A DNA stretch of 64,000 nt from MPNP01 sp965215545 (GTDB lineage: Bacteria > Pseudomonadota > Alphaproteobacteria > Rhodobacterales > Rhodobacteraceae). Positions 26,570-35,200 of this stretch are shown piece after piece. Position 1 is the first letter of the stretch. Each line of letters starts with the position of its first letter. The stretch spans positions 2,108,001-2,172,000 of the forward strand of contig OZ244066.1 in assembly GCA_965215545.1 (NCBI GenBank). The letters run 5' to 3'. Below the pieces are notes generated by a model. It was given only the letters and a program-made list of their open reading frames with translations, was not told the DNA's origin and made no database searches. The position numbers and the translations under genes were made by a program.

Positions 26570-26929
26570 CCACCCACGCCACCATCCCCGTTGCCTTACC
26601 CACGCGGGCCCCGACCCCCCATCCCCATCCTCTTCGAGCCCCACCATTGCCCTGGACAATCCGCAGCCCTTGCCAGCCCCCGTCTCGAACACCCACAAAT
26701 CCGCACCCGAAACCTGCCGCGACCTGCTGCCATCCCGCCACCGCCCGCGTCACGGGCATCGTGCTCTTCGAGAAAGCCATCCCCCTGTCCGCGCGCCAGG
26801 CCACCCGCGAACGGCCGGCCCCTCCGGCCCGGAATTGTTGGATAAACCCATGATTTTCTGCTGTAATGACCCCAACCACCCGGGCGTGCTCAGAGTCCTC
26901 CTTGAGGTGCGCTCGGGCGGTTGGGGGCG

Positions 26930-26955
26930 GATTTTGTATTGTACGATACAAAATC
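26930..26955. promoter_or_regulatory. 26-bp AT-rich palindrome, likely operator
   Basis: Perfect 10-base arms GATTTTGTAT and ATACAAAATC flank TGTACG, whose central GTAC is itself symmetric. Twelve of the 13 base pairs of the dyad match. It is AT-rich in a GC-rich context and lies about 115 bases upstream of the gene at 27070. It looks like the binding site of a dimeric repressor, but no regulator gene is adjacent. Confidence 0.5.
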
Positions 26956-27069
26956 GAGCGAAGCGGTGTGCAGTCGTGACCAGAGGGCGGTCCAGGTATG
27001 GCGGGTGTCTGATTTGCACGGCACGAATTTCCCGGATACGGGCCAGTTTCACGGTTAACGGAGAATGCA

Positions 27070-27273
27070 ATGCCGCTTTATACCATTGTTTTGACCGGAC
27101 CCGATTCTGGATCTTGGGCCAAGGTGAAAGAGCATTGGCCGGAGGACCATTTCATTCAAGATGACAGGCAGGCGTTTATCGTCAGCAATGACTTGACGGA
27201 TGATATAGCCAAAAAAATCGGCCTTGTTCCCGACGCAGGGGTTTCAGGTCTGGTTGTGCAAATGGATTACTAA
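27070..27273 (+). CDS. Small unknown protein (67 residues)
   Basis: A compact acidic-to-neutral protein starting MPLYTIVLTGPDSGSWAKVKEHWP and ending GVSGLVVQMDY. The composition is that of a real folded protein, without membrane segments or cysteines. A GGAGA ribosome site lies five bases before the ATG. I do not recognise the family. It is the first of several small genes in the island and lies downstream of the palindrome at 26930-26955, which may control it. Confidence 0.65.
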   Translation: MPLYTIVLTGPDSGSWAKVKEHWPEDHFIQDDRQAFIVSNDLTDDIAKKIGLVPDAGVSGLVVQMDY

Positions 27274-27302
27274 TCAGGCATTGGCCCAGCAAAAACAGTT
27301 GA

Positions 27303-27572
27303 GTGGGTTCAAAAGAAAGCATCCAAGTGACTGATCGGGACAATACGCACGACATCAGAGAGTACCGGAATCGAAGTAGGTTCAGAGGGAACGGTGGCGA
27401 TGGTTCCGATGCGCGGTTGCGAAATCTCGAAGTTAGAACTGCAGAAATCCAAAAGCATATTGATCAGATCAAGGGGGCGATGATCACTCAAGCTGCTGGA
27501 TGGAAAATGATAGCCTGTCTCTTGGCCGCTTTCATTGGCATTGACCTTGGCATTGAATTCATGCCTCGTTGA
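27303..27572 (+). CDS. Small coiled-coil membrane protein (89 residues)
   Basis: A polar, Arg/Asp-rich N-terminus is followed by a helical stretch (RLRNLEVRTAEIQKHIDQIKG shown in part) likely to form a coiled coil. A single C-terminal membrane helix (MIACLLAAFIGIDLGIEF) ends the protein. The layout resembles small phage or plasmid proteins of the XhlA kind, but that is only a similarity of plan. GTG 27303 is the longest start; another GTG eight codons on is possible. It lies 29 bases after the 67-residue gene. Confidence 0.6.
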   Translation: MGSKESIQVTDRDNTHDIREYRNRSRFRGNGGDGSDARLRNLEVRTAEIQKHIDQIKGAMITQAAGWKMIACLLAAFIGIDLGIEFMPR

Positions 27573-27695
27573 ATCACTTCATGGCACACATCCACTTATC
27601 GCCCTCTCCTTGCCTCGACCGCACAAGGTCCCTATGCTGGCTGGAGTGTGGTGCGGATGTTCTGGAGCGTGCGAGGAGGGCGGATATCTGAGGAG

Positions 27696-27899
27696 ATGAC
27701 TGTGATTGTGACGCATCGCGCGGCTTTGGGACTTCCGATTGCGTCCGTGCTGCTGTTTCTGGGCGCTTGCACCGCCACCGAAACGACAAGACTTTCACCA
27801 AACATGGTTCGGATCGATGCAACCGTGGCACCTGCCTGCGGTGCCGCCGAGGCACGAAAACTGGTGGCGAAAATGGCCGCGGTGGAGACGATCCGCCTA
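27696..27899 (+). pseudogene. Lipoprotein gene, 5' part, interrupted by an IS630 element
   Basis: The reading starts MTVIVTHRAALGLPIASV and has a lipobox LFLGAC, so the product was a lipoprotein. It then reads TETTRLSPNMVRIDATVAPACG and AVETIRL before the IS element begins at 27900. Joining 27899 to 29249 and dropping one TA restores an uninterrupted frame (AVETIRLGYDRYAIAG). The intact protein would have been about 163 residues. A GTG at 27702 fits the AGGAG ribosome site better than ATG 27696. In the present state translation runs six codons into the IS and stops at 27917. Confidence 0.85.
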
Positions 27900-27910
27900 G
27901 TATACCATCG

Positions 27911-29088
27911 TCATTGAATTGATGGATACAGCGACGTCAGCTTGATCCGGGCATCCTCGGTCCGGAACCGCCAGCACACCGGTGTCCTGTCGGCATTGCG
28001 CCGGGCCTGCCAGGCCGCCACCTCCCGCACCAGCGTCGCCCGGTCGGGGATCCGACGATTGAGGCACTGGCGGGACAGGACATTGATCTCGATCTCCGCC
28101 ATGTTCAGCCAGCTGCCGTGTTTCGGTGTGTGATGGATCTCGAAGCGCTCGGCCAGGCGGCGGGCCTCGGCCGGCGGGAAGGTGTCGTAGAGTGTCGACA
28201 GGGTGTGGGTGTTGAGGTTGTCCATCACCAGCACGATCGTCTTGTCGGGGAAATGGGTGTCGGCGAGGTCCCTGAGGACATGGGCAAAGTCCTGCCGGGT
28301 CCTGCGGTCCGTGACCTTGACATGCCGCCAGCCCGCCAGGGGTGCGGTCAGCATGAAGAGGTTGGCCGTGCCGTTGCGCTCGTATTCGAAGTCGTAGGCG
28401 GCGGGCTGGCCCGGGGCGGTGGGCAGGGGCGTGCGGGTCTCCCTGGTCTGCTGGCGGGAGGTCTCATCGAGGCAGACCAGCACTTCATCGCTGGCGAAGT
28501 CCCGACTGTAGGTTTCCAGCACATCCTCCATGGCACAGACGAAGTCGGCACTCGACTTGGGGGGAATGCACCAGCATTGGCTCAGCCAGGGCTTGAGACT
28601 GTTTTTTTGAGCGTCTTGTGGACGGTGGAGCGGGAGATGGTGTCCACGACCTTGAGGGCCACCAGCCGGTCGGCCAGCAGCTGCAGCGTCCACTGGGCCT
28701 GGCCTGCGGGTGGCTGTGAACAAGCGAGCATGGTCAGCGTTGCCTCGCCCGCCCCATCCAGGCGACGCGCCTTGCGGTTGACCTGCACCTTGCGTTCAAG
28801 AGCGGCGTCGACGCCGTCCAGCACACACTGCTTGCGCACCCGTTCTACCGTTGCCGTCCCGACACCGAGGACATCGGCAATGTCGGCATCCCTGCGACGC
28901 CCTCCCGTGCGGTCGGTGTCGGCCAGGAGGAGGATATGGGCCCGCTTGCGGCGTTCCTTTGACCCCTTGCCGCTGTCGATGATCGCCTGGAGTTGGGTGC
29001 GCTCGTCGGTTGCCAGTGTCACCCTGTAGATCTTGCGGCCTGCTGTGACGGGTGGCGCCGCTTGGGTCGTCGTGTTGTCTGCTGTCAT
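27911..29088 (-). CDS. IS630 transposase, made by -1 frameshifting
   Basis: The first frame (29088 to 28582) encodes the helix-turn-helix part (KRAHILLLADTDRTGGRRR, then ADVLGVGTATVERVRKQC). The second frame, ending at 27911, encodes the DDE catalytic part with Asp in VLVCLDETS, Asp in VLVMDNLNTHT and Glu in LNMAEIEIN. A -1 slip at the seven-A run (28602-28608, seen as T7 on the plus strand) turns KKTVSSPG-stop into KKNSLKPW. The product is about 392 residues. Total length fits a -1 event exactly. All three catalytic acids are present, so it may be active. Confidence 0.88.
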
Positions 29089-29114
29089 GGGTCCCTGCCT
29101 TTGGTTGTCTGTCT

Positions 29115-29150
29115 GCCCCGATGGGCCGCCCCGCGGCGGCCCATCGGGGC
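29115..29150. other. Strong 16-bp hairpin at the transposase 5' end
   Basis: A perfect 16-bp stem (GCCCCGATGGGCCGCC with its complement) and a four-base loop lie 27 bases upstream of the transposase start, inside the IS. In other insertion sequences such structures block translation or transcription entering from outside. Here that role is inferred from position. Confidence 0.6.
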
Positions 29151-29246
29151 GACGTGTGCTTGATTGGGGCCGCGATTAGACGAGATCGTCACGGATTGGA
29201 AGCGTGCGGGCCATCAAATGGCATCAATTCGATGACGACGGGATAC

Positions 29247-29533
29247 TAGGCTATGACCGATACGCCATCGCGGGCATGAACACCGAAGACAACACCCGCG
29301 TCATCAACACCCACCATTACACAACCGGAACAATCAATCCCGACACGGGCACATACTCCGGCCATACGACCTCCATCCCCACACTCAGCGGAACCCATGA
29401 CGCGGATGTCGTGGTCATCATGTTCCGGTCCGGTGATTCTGGGGCAGGCAACGCGATGGATGCCCGGTCAGTGCTTGGGGATGACTGGAGGGACATCGTC
29501 GAGACAGGGCCGCCGCGCACATGCCTGTCCTGA
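29247..29533 (+). pseudogene. Lipoprotein gene, 3' part, after the IS630 element
   Basis: Starting at the duplicated TA, the frame reads GYDRYAIAGMNTEDNTRV, then HYTTGTINPDTGTYSG, THDADVVVIMFRSGDSG and ends GPPRTCLS. The part after the lipid anchor is a hydrophilic secreted domain. The sequence up to the stop is uneroded. The family is not named here; small lipoproteins with TETTRLSPN start regions occur in Alphaproteobacteria. Confidence 0.8.
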
Positions 29534-29567
29534 TGCCTTGGTCCCTTGAATTCACGGGAAACCTGCC

Positions 29568-29723
29568 ATGACCCCCGCCCGCGCCGCCGACTTCCGCGCG
29601 TCCAACAGGACGCGTCGCACCGATCTGGACAAGTATGAAGGTGACAAGCTCCGCAACCGTGACCTGATGCGGGCCCGGGCCCGCTACCGGCAGAACAAGC
29701 TAGCCGACAAGGCTGGCTCATGA
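29568..29723 (+). CDS. Small basic protein, first gene of the FRG operon (51 residues)
   Basis: Reads MTPARAADFRASNRTRRTDL, then DKYEGDKLRNRDLMRARARY and ends LADKAGS. It is very rich in Arg, Asp and Lys and predicted helical. It shares an RNR-x-x-MRARAR pattern with the last gene of the same operon (31485-31598). Its stop overlaps the ATG of the FRG-TPR gene as ATGA, so translation is coupled. No clear ribosome site is seen. Function unknown; the charge suggests nucleic-acid or partner-protein binding. Confidence 0.6.
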   Translation: MTPARAADFRASNRTRRTDLDKYEGDKLRNRDLMRARARYRQNKLADKAGS

Positions 29724-31258
29724 CGCCCCAAACGCCGGCCAACAAATCCGGGGAAGCCTTTGGTGTCATCCGGGAGGTGCTGCGTCTGTCCAAAGGGATG
29801 ACCCGGGCGATCTACCGCGGTCAGAGAGATGCTGTCTGGGATCCCGAATCGGGAGCATCCAGGCGTCTGATCTTGACGGATCCGAGCGACATGCTCAAAG
29901 AACTCAAGAAATACCAAACGGCCCTGCTGGCGCAGTTGGACCTCATTCACAGCAACAATCAATCCAATGAGGAAAATCTGGCGGCCCTGCAGCACCACGG
30001 GGCCGCAACCATGCTGCTCGATTTCAGCCACTCCCCGCTGGTGGCGCTCTGGTTTGCGTGTTCTGACGAGGAGAAGAGCAAGGACGGCAAGGTGTTTGCC
30101 GTTGACATCGGACCCGGATGGACCAATGCGCGCAACATCAAGGGTTGGCTGAGCAAGAGCCCCGAGGAAAATCTCTACTACGAACCCGACCAGGTCCTGA
30201 GTCCAAGGATCGCCGCCCAGCAGAGCGTGTTTGTGGTCTGCAATCCCGAATTCCCAGGGGTGAAGATCAGGGACGTGACTGTTCCCTGGGGATCGAAACG
30301 AGACATCCTGCAACACCTCCACACAATGGGCGTGTCAGAGGCAACGCTGTTTGCCGACCTGCCTGGTCTGGCCATCCAGAACACGGTGGACAGACCGTAT
30401 CGACCCGAAAAACGCCGCGCACTTGAAGATCTCAAGGCCGACGGCCTGCGGGCATTTCATCAGGGCAAACATGAAAAGGCCCTGGAATTCTTCAGTGCCG
30501 TCCGCGATGCAAGACCTGATGTGGCTGAGCCGCACTGGCTCATGGGCAATGCCCATGCGGTTGCCGGCGACCAGGACAAGGCCATCCCTTGCTACACCCA
30601 AGCCATCGAACGGAAGGACAGGGTCATCGACTTCCACCTCGCCACCTATCATTACAACCGGGGCAATGCCCATGCGGTTGCCGACGACCAGGACAAGGCC
30701 ATTGCGGATTACGATAAGGTGCTCAATATCCTCGAACAGATGACAGGGCAGCTCGACGGCAACCATCAACACGCACGCACCCTTGCCAGGCATGCCCGCT
30801 TCAACCGGGCCAACTCGCACTATCGCAAGCAGGACTTTGCCGCGGCCTTTGATGACTTCAAGCACTGCAATGAGAATTGGGGCAACCGCAGCGACACGCA
30901 CCTCGGCATGGGCAATGCCCTGCTCATGCAGGGGAGGCTTCGCAAGGCCGCCGGGTCTTATGCAGAAGGACAGGGTCTGAAGCCGGACACACAGTCGGTT
31001 CACTGCAAGACCAACCTGGAATCGGTGATGCCGATTCTTGTCGACCTGCCCGACGATGATGCCGAACAGGACGCGTCTCAGCTTGATGGTCGGAGCCATG
31101 TGGTGACCGATCCGGACACCGATGCAGAATTGCTTGTCATCAAGGGCAACCGCGGCAATTTCGGCAACTGGGGCTGGGGAAAGGGCTATGATGGTCTTCC
31201 GGACTTTGCAGTGCGTCTGGAAGCACCTCAGGACCCATCGAAGAAGGACACACAATGA
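29720..31258 (+). CDS. FRG-domain protein with C-terminal TPR repeats
   Basis: A 512-residue cytoplasmic protein. The FRG domain spans about residues 15-230: IYRGQRDAVW at 31-40, ALQHHGAATMLLDFSHSPLVALWFA cut at 89-113, and RIAAQQSVFVV at 163-173. All are signature positions of the family. From about 235 to 430 there are TPR-like repeats, two carrying nearly identical GNAHAVA-DQDKAI segments (276-289 and 316-329). The tail is acidic, then Gly/Trp-rich. The FRG domain has no established biochemical activity that I know of. The gene is ATGA-coupled on both sides. Its role as the main effector or sensor of a four-gene unit is inferred. Confidence 0.85.
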   Translation: MTPQTPANKSGEAFGVIREVLRLSKGMTRAIYRGQRDAVWDPESGASRRLILTDPSDMLKELKKYQTALLAQLDLIHSNNQSNEENLAALQHHGAATMLLDFSHSPLVALWFACSDEEKSKDGKVFAVDIGPGWTNARNIKGWLSKSPEENLYYEPDQVLSPRIAAQQSVFVVCNPEFPGVKIRDVTVPWGSKRDILQHLHTMGVSEATLFADLPGLAIQNTVDRPYRPEKRRALEDLKADGLRAFHQGKHEKALEFFSAVRDARPDVAEPHWLMGNAHAVAGDQDKAIPCYTQAIERKDRVIDFHLATYHYNRGNAHAVADDQDKAIADYDKVLNILEQMTGQLDGNHQHARTLARHARFNRANSHYRKQDFAAAFDDFKHCNENWGNRSDTHLGMGNALLMQGRLRKAAGSYAEGQGLKPDTQSVHCKTNLESVMPILVDLPDDDAEQDASQLDGRSHVVTDPDTDAELLVIKGNRGNFGNWGWGKGYDGLPDFAVRLEAPQDPSKKDTQ

Positions 31259-31488
31259 CGCAGACAGTCACACGATCCAGGTCGGGCGATGGAAAGAGTG
31301 TCACATTCGAGCTGCGGATCTGGTGGGATCCGGAGTCCGAGAAAATCAAGATGGCGGCCCAGGACCTGTTCATCACGACCGTGAATGACCGCCCCGCCTC
31401 CAAACGCGGTCATCCCAAACTTTTCAGGAAACTCGCCAGGGTCCTGCGGGATCATGGCGCACCAGCCCCGGACATCGACCCGTCATGA
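31255..31488 (+). CDS. Small protein with HPKLFRKLARVLRD motif (77 residues)
   Basis: Starts MTQTVTRSRSGDGKSVTFEL and continues IRIWWDP-like with RIWWDPESEKIKMAA, then SKRGHPKLFRKLARVLRDHG. Similar small proteins with an HPxLFxKLARxLRxxG core occur singly in many bacteria, often in mobile regions; their function is not known. The fold is probably a small beta sheet plus a helix. It overlaps the FRG gene stop and the next gene's start, both as ATGA. Confidence 0.7.
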   Translation: MTQTVTRSRSGDGKSVTFELRIWWDPESEKIKMAAQDLFITTVNDRPASKRGHPKLFRKLARVLRDHGAPAPDIDPS

Positions 31489-31598
31489 CCCAGACCGCCG
31501 CCGACCGGGAGCGTGAACGCAACCGCCTGCGCATGCGGGCCAGGCGCGCCACCACTCCCGGCCACCTCCTCGAGGTCCGCGCCGTCGGCAACGGCTGA
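31485..31598 (+). CDS. Very small basic protein, last gene of the FRG operon (37 residues)
   Basis: Reads MTQTAADRERERNRLRMRAR and ends LEVRAVGNG. It is Arg-rich and shares an RNR-x-x-MRAR core with the first protein of the operon. The start overlaps the upstream stop as ATGA. It is short enough to be chance, but the repeated coupling and the shared motif favour a real gene. Confidence 0.5.
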   Translation: MTQTAADRERERNRLRMRARRATTPGHLLEVRAVGNG

Positions 31599-32276
31599 TC
31601 CGGTCCAGAGGACCGTCCGGGGGCCCAGCCCTATCAACTCCACACACCTGACTCTGGTTTGATTGTATGCGAATCATGGTTGCATGCAGATGGGGATGCG
31701 CCAGATCCCGGCGGAAGGAGCGGACGGGTTTGCGGTGGCCTGTGGGGATGCGGGTCAGACGCGGATGTCTTTGGGGCGGGGTGTGTGAGAGAGGACGGAG
31801 TGGCGGGGTCCTTCGGGTGATCTGTGTGTGGCTTTGGCGCGCCGGATGGTGCCGCGTCTGGCGGCGGCGTTGGCTGTGCGTCTTCTGGTGGCGCCGGCGG
31901 TGGCTTGGGGTTGCACGGGGTCTGAGGTTGCGGTCGTTCCTGATCTCGGCGTGGCGTGTCGGTTGGCGGATCTGGGTGATTGGTCACGGGGGCGGGTTGA
32001 TGCGGGCGATGACCGGCGGCGTTGGGATTTGATGATGGCCATGCGTCACCCGGAAGGATGGGTCGCGCGCGCCGGAGGGGGGGGGAGGGCTCTGGGCAAA
32101 TCGGCTGCCAGGTGCGCAATTGTGCCGTTCGGTGGCCGTTGACAGGGTTTTGGTGAGATATCCGGTTTCTGTCTCCCATGATGCTTTGCCAGGGGGTGCG
32201 TTCGGGGCGGCGATGATGGCAGGCTGGTTCTGGGAACTGTACGCACGGGGAACGGTACAGGTTTGTCTGTGCACCC
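31599..32276. other. Gene-free right edge of the accessory island
   Basis: About 680 bases, G-rich on the plus strand. It contains a nine-G run at 32077-32085 and a CTGTAC / GTACAG pair at 32237-32260 near the end of the RND gene. A long minus-strand frame is Pro-rich and repetitive, the mirror of the G-rich strand, and I do not call it. No RNA gene or attachment site was recognised. Confidence 0.45.
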
Positions 32277-35200
32277 TCAACTCCGGGGTGGAGGACGTCC
32301 GGGTGGGTCGGGTTCTGGTGATGGATCGGTAGGGGAGGGGTGTCCGGGCGTTGGATGGGGATTGCTCTTGGGGGCTCCTGGCAGGCCGCGGTCCGATGAC
32401 CGGAGGAGCAGCTCATTGCGGGCCGGGTAGACAGGCATGAGGACGTTCTGCAGATGGTCCCAGGGGAGGGTGACATCCTTGAGTTGGGCCACATCCCGCT
32501 GCAATGCCCTGTCCTGGGAGACGCGACTGCCTTTGCCGCCGAGAAGGGTGAGGATGATCCGGCTGGTGCGCGAGCCGCTGCGGGACAGCCAGACAGGGAT
32601 GGCCAGCAAGGACGGGGTGACCACCAGAGTCAGGACCGATGCCGTGCCAAGGCCGAAGATGATCGCGGATGCCAGCTGCTTCCACCAGAGCGCGGTGGGT
32701 GAGTCGATCGTGTATCCCCCATTGACGAAATCGAGTGACCAGCCAAGCATCATCGGAGTCAGGGCCGCAATCGTGGTGACGGTTGTGAGCATCACGGGAC
32801 GGATGCGCACCTCGGCGGTTCGGATGATGGCTTCGATGCGGGGCATCATCCGTGCATAATCCTGGTAGGTGTCAATCAGGACGATGTTGTTGTTGACCAC
32901 AATCCCCGCCAGGGACACGATTCCGATCCCGGTCATGATCACGGAAAATGGCTGCTCGAGGATCAGCATCCCCATCAGCACACCGGTTGTGGACAGGATG
33001 ACGGCCACGAGAACCAGGAGGGAATTGTAGACGCTGTTGAACTGGGCGAGCAGCACTGCAAACATCAAGCCGAGAGCGCCGATAAAGGCGTACATCAGGA
33101 AGGTCTGGCTCTCCTGCTGTTCTTCCCGGTCCCCGGTCCATTCCCAGCTGACATCCGGAGGCAGGGCCGCGTCCTCGGTCAGCCAGCGGGTCAGGTAGTC
33201 AATGCGTTCGTTGGCGGAGACAGGACGACCTTCACTGTTGAGGGCACCCCGGGCGATATCAGCGTTGATGGTGACATAGCGTTCCGAGTTGTGCCGGTTG
33301 ATCTCCGCAAATTGTCGCACCGGCCTGATTTCGAGGAAATTGCTGAAGGGCACGACCCCCTGGGACGTACGCAGGCGCAGATCCTTCAATGTGGAGAGCA
33401 GACGGTCATCCTCGGGGAAGCGGACCCGGATATCGATCTCCTCATCCGAAGTGTCAGTGCGCAGGGTGTCGACCACCATGCCGCGGGTGACAAACTGGAT
33501 GATGGCACCGATCGTGGCAATGTCCGCATCATAGAGGCCCGCCTTGACCACGTCGATATCCACTTCCCAGTCAATCCCCGGCTGGGGCAGCGAGTCATCG
33601 ATGAAGGCAAGGCCAACGGTGTCATCGAACTTCTGCCGGACCTTGGAGGCGGCCTGTAACAGCGAGTCATGGTTCGCGCTTTTCAGTCGCAGTTGCAGAG
33701 GCTTGCCCTGCTGGGGTCCGTCGGCCTCCTCGGAGATATCGGTCTTGATCCCCGGCGTGTCAGTCAGGCTGTCCTTGATGCCATTGAGGATGACATGGGC
33801 CTTGCGCAGCTCCTCATCCATCAATTGACGGTTTTCCCAGAGATCGAATTCCAGCTGGATCGTACCCACCGTGTCGGCAGGTCCTTGGCCACCAAAGTTG
33901 AACAGACCGCCTTCGCCGGTGGTCGTGTAGACGGACGCAATGCCGGCCGTGCCGAGGATGCGATCCTCAACGCTGCGGACCAGGGTGTCCTTTTCCTCAA
34001 GGCTGAGATTGCCTTGGGCCTGCACACTGATGTTGGCGCGTTCGGGTTCGGTATCAACAAAGAACTGCACACCGTGATTCTCGGTGGCATAGAGCCGGAA
34101 AACCATGATGGTGAAGGCGACCGTGAGAGCGATCACCACCACCGGCATGACCGGGTTGCCGACGATCAGCTGGATGAACAGGCCAAACAGGGTCCGGCGC
34201 TTCCGTCTCGCCAGTCTGGCCTGAAAGAGGGAGGGGCGCAGGGCGTTGATCGAGATCCCGAGACCGATGGTCGAGAGGCTGAAGACAATCGCGCCCGGCA
34301 GCGAGGAGTAGACCGGACCGAAGGGCAGGCTGCCGTTGAAGATCAGGCCCGGATTCAGGGTTGCGATGGCCGCCCCGAAGAGGCCAAGGAGAAACAACCC
34401 AACCAGCAGGATCCTGACCGCCCAGTGCAGGTGCGTCAGCGAGAAACTCAGGGCCGCCATGCGCATGCCGGTCCGGGCCGCCACACCGCCCACCACAGGC
34501 AGGAAGATCAGGGCCACACAGAGCGAGGCCGAAAGAACAAAGATGAGCGTGATCGGCAGTGTCCCCATGAACTGGCCGGGCATCCCGGGCCAGAACAGCA
34601 TGGGCAGAAAGGCGCACAGGGTTGTGGTTGTCGATGAAATGACCGGCCAGAACATGCGTTTGGCGGCTTCAACATAGGCCGTCATCGGTCGTGAGCCTTC
34701 CGACATGCGACGGTCAGCCAGCTCGACCACGACGATGGCGCTGTCGACCAGCATTCCGACGGACAGGATCAGCCCGAACATGACGATATTGGAAATCGGG
34801 ATGTCCAGGATCGCCAGAAACGTAAAGCAAAGCAGGAAGGATGTCGGGACGGCAATACCCACCAGGATGGATGAGCGGATGCCAAGCGTGGCCAGCACAA
34901 CGATCATGACCATGAACACCGCGGTCAGGACCGAGCCCTGCAACTGGGAGATCATGGCCTCGACCGAGACACTCCGGTCGTGCACGAAATCAATCACCAG
35001 GGCACTCTGGAGGTCCGCAGGCCAGGTTGACTGGATGGCCGTGACCCGCTCGCGGACCAGTTTGGCCGTTTCGATGATGTTGAACCCCTTGCGTTTGACG
35101 ACGGGCAGGGCGATGGTGACCTCACCATTGTGCCGGGCAATGCCGGTCCGGTCCTCGAAGGTGGGGTAGATCTCGGCCACATCCCCGAGTTTGACGACAC

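Larger units (their letters stand above)
27900..29246 (-). mobile_element. IS630-family insertion sequence, 1347 bp, complete
   Basis: Both ends are defined. Terminal inverted repeats of 25 bp, 22 matching, lie at 27900-27924 and 29222-29246. The flanking dinucleotide TA is present at both sides (27898-27899 and 29247-29248), the target duplication of this family. It carries one transposase split into two frames over an A7 slippery run. It sits inside a lipoprotein gene whose frame is restored by its removal, so the insertion is probably recent. Confidence 0.92.

Noticed and set aside
26566..26853. Pro-rich 95-codon frame starting at an ATGA overlap
   Set aside because: Composition is that of random GC-rich sequence; the overlap is with a frame that itself lacks a start.
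32077..32085. Nine-G run as another phase-variation tract
   Set aside because: No gene start or promoter elements could be tied to it; kept only as a note in the region entry.
32237..32260. CTGTAC / GTACAG inverted repeat as a terminator for the RND gene
   Set aside because: Stem of only six bases, 12-base loop, no T run; too weak to call.
31634..32494. Long Pro-rich frame on the minus strand at the island edge
   Set aside because: Product would be a Pro/Arg/His repeat arising from a G-rich strand; overlaps the end of the RND gene in another frame; no ribosome site or motif.
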